Below, piece after piece: positions 62,630 to 64,000 of a stretch of DNA of 64,000 nucleotides; the first letter of the stretch is position 1; the number at the start of each line of letters is the position of its first letter. This DNA is from Pegea sp. RAD2-039. Taxonomy: Eukaryota > Chordata > Thaliacea > Salpida > Salpidae. Below the pieces are notes generated by a model that saw only the letters and a list, made by a program, of their open reading frames with translations, made no database searches and had not been told where the DNA came from. A program made the position numbers and the translations under genes. Location: positions 372,001 through 436,000 of the forward strand of contig JAQGEQ010000289.1 in NCBI GenBank assembly GCA_034620365.1, read 5' to 3'.

Positions 62630-63952
62630 CTACTCGTCACCGCATTGGTTGATTTCTTTCTCGGTGAACTCGAAAGGACGGCCCATGACGCGATCGTAGA
62701 TATCCAAGATGTCGTCACAAGTGGTCTCAAAGTGGGTGGACGCATCATAACTCTTCGAGATGAAGACTTTATCTTCGCGACCATCACTGATTGGTTCGTA
62801 TAGGTCATCAACACTGACAAACGAATCAAGAATTGGTTCGAGAAGATTCATAGCTGGTCTGATTTCATCTTCTGGTTTATCTGTTTCCACTGTGGTACTG
62901 ACAATAGCCAAGTACTTGCCCTTAGCTGCTACGTTATGTGCGAAGGACACACAACCAACATAGATGTCGTGTTTCCGGCCCAATTGGCTCTGGGGCAAGA
63001 TAATTTGGCATGACAACGAGTTGTTGGTGTTTTGGATTGAGTGTTCCAGGATACAAATGGCCCGGACCACCTTGCCAACCAACTTTACTCGATCTGGAAA
63101 GTAAGAGGGGTCACCTACCACCATCTTGCCTTTCACTGTCTCGCCCTCTGACGTCACGTGCACCATTCCGCCGTCGACTTTGATGTTATCGATGGGTTTG
63201 TTGAGCATGTAGGTACCACCGTAGATGGCACTGAGCCGGGCAAACCCTTGTGGAAGTTCACCAAGACCATATAGAGGATAGAGGTAAGGACTGACTCCAT
63301 ATTGATTAATAGATTTCTGGTAGAGTTGAATCTTGGAGAATGTCTCAGTGCAATCCTTATTAACGTAATCATCGGTGGTGTAAAGAGCAATTGAGTGACC
63401 TGTGACTTCTTGGATGTTTTTACCCAGATTGAACTCCTTGTATACATTTGCCATGGTCATACCGGGCTTAACAGTTTTGTGAGTCTTGGGGTCTTCTTTG
63501 TTGAAGGTCACAGCAGCTTCTAACATGTTTTTAAACCTACGTTTCTCAAAGAAAGTCATCAAAGCACTTGATAGCACCTCATTAACATTTGCTGGTATCT
63601 TGTGTAGTTTGTTGTTAACAAACACATAACTACCTTCAACAGATTTGAATTCTAGATATCTAGTCACATTGGTATGAACCAGTAACTTTACCAATTTGCC
63701 TTGTGCCATTAAAAACTTGGGAATTAAATCAACATTCCAATCACGAAGTGCACCCATTTTATCTTCATTTTTAAAGTCTTTACCAAACTTCTTATAAAGA
63801 TTAGTCAAGGGTGTCATTGATGTTGAAGCCCCTCCATAATAATCATTTCTATCCATATGAAGGACTTTTAACTTTTCAACTGAAAATAAACCACTTAGAA
63901 TACATTCAGTTAGACCAGTTCCTAACACAATCACATCATATTCCTCATCCAT
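62630..63952 (-). CDS. GDI: Rab GDP-dissociation inhibitor, intronless
   Basis: A single uninterrupted frame of 440 residues from ATG 63952 ([19 protein letters not shown]); the frame runs 10 codons further upstream only from a TTG, so the canonical Met is used. GDI landmarks: the FAD-like dinucleotide fold [19 protein letters not shown], the Rab-binding platform [26 protein letters not shown], and [21 protein letters not shown]. Length matches the family (about 445). GDI extracts geranylgeranylated GDP-Rab from membranes and keeps it soluble for recycling. Codon use is mixed and less AT-rich than the flanks. The coding region has no introns, unlike most neighbouring genes; either introns were lost or this is a functional retrocopy. 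One TGACGTCA lies inside the coding sequence near 63150. Confidence 0.97.
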   Translation of the reverse strand: MDEEYDVIVLGTGLTECILSGLFSVEKLKVLHMDRNDYYGGASTSMTPLTNLYKKFGKDFKNEDKMGALRDWNVDLIPKFLMAQGKLVKLLVHTNVTRYLEFKSVEGSYVFVNNKLHKIPANVNEVLSSALMTFFEKRRFKNMLEAAVTFNKEDPKTHKTVKPGMTMANVYKEFNLGKNIQEVTGHSIALYTTDDYVNKDCTETFSKIQLYQKSINQYGVSPYLYPLYGLGELPQGFARLSAIYGGTYMLNKPIDNIKVDGGMVHVTSEGETVKGKMVVGDPSYFPDRVKLVGKVVRAICILEHSIQNTNNSLSCQIILPQSQLGRKHDIYVGCVSFAHNVAAKGKYLAIVSTTVETDKPEDEIRPAMNLLEPILDSFVSVDDLYEPISDGREDKVFISKSYDASTHFETTCDDILDIYDRVMGRPFEFTEKEINQCGDE

Positions 63953-64000
63953 TATTACAGGTGTTGTGGTTGAATGTAACAAGTAAACAAACTTTTAAAA

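Noticed and set aside
1-64000. Bacterial or organellar origin of the window
   Set aside because: Spliced animal gene families, Pol III tRNAs and LINE fragments throughout.

Overview
The window looks like animal nuclear DNA. Protein genes have many small introns (about 40-60 bp, GT..AG) and belong to animal families: SoxF, integrin alpha, a CUB/EGF receptor, SWAP-70, CIB, a neuronal calcium sensor, a receptor tyrosine phosphatase and Rab GDI. Base composition is strongly AT-rich between genes and less so inside them. A sponge or another early-branching invertebrate would fit the very short introns and gene set, but the sequence does not prove this.

Layout on the + axis: 0.36-5.2 kb, CUB + 11 EGF single-pass receptor (+). 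6.9-8.9 kb, NCS-type EF-hand protein (+). 11.8 kb, tRNA-Gly(TCC) (+). 11.9-12.9 kb, a coiled-coil exon resembling centlein (+) beside a CIB gene on the opposite strand. 16.9-19.8 kb, SoxF (-). 22.9-23.4 kb, a minisatellite of CACGTG units. 23.7-26.2 kb, SWAP-70/DEF6-like gene (-). 28.3-28.8 kb, LINE 3' end. 30.8-31.6 kb, an intronless PGAM5-like gene (+). 33.5-34.1 kb, small Cys-rich two-TM protein (-). 34.3-36.5 kb, decayed LINE (-). 37.5-38.4 kb, four-TM protein (+). 42.3 kb, second tRNA-Gly (-). 43.7-48.6 kb, integrin alpha (+). 49.3-50.8 kb, 18-bp minisatellite. 51.1-57.7 kb, Ig/FN3 receptor with two PTP domains (-). 59.6 and 60.6 kb, LINE scraps. 61.0-61.8 kb, tRNA-Cys array. 62.6-64.0 kb, intronless Rab GDI (-).

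Several genes fit cell-surface adhesion and signalling (CUB/EGF receptor, integrin alpha, CIB, which in other animals binds integrin alpha tails, SWAP-70 and the RPTP). They share no operon, and no functional link is shown beyond family knowledge.

Most notable: (1) the palindrome TGACGTCA occurs about 75 times by eye, almost only in gene-bearing blocks, in introns, exons and flanks; CACGTG and X-box-like GTTGCC..GGCAAC palindromes follow the same pattern. (2) The RPTP appears to have lost the catalytic residues in both PTP domains. (3) The PGAM5-like intronless protein lacks both catalytic histidines yet has an intact frame. (4) A near-identical 450-bp tract covers two FN3 exons of the RPTP. 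(5) The tRNA-Cys array contains chimeric units sharing one junction. Exon models were built by hand from splice consensus, phase and family resemblance; no alignment or database search was run.
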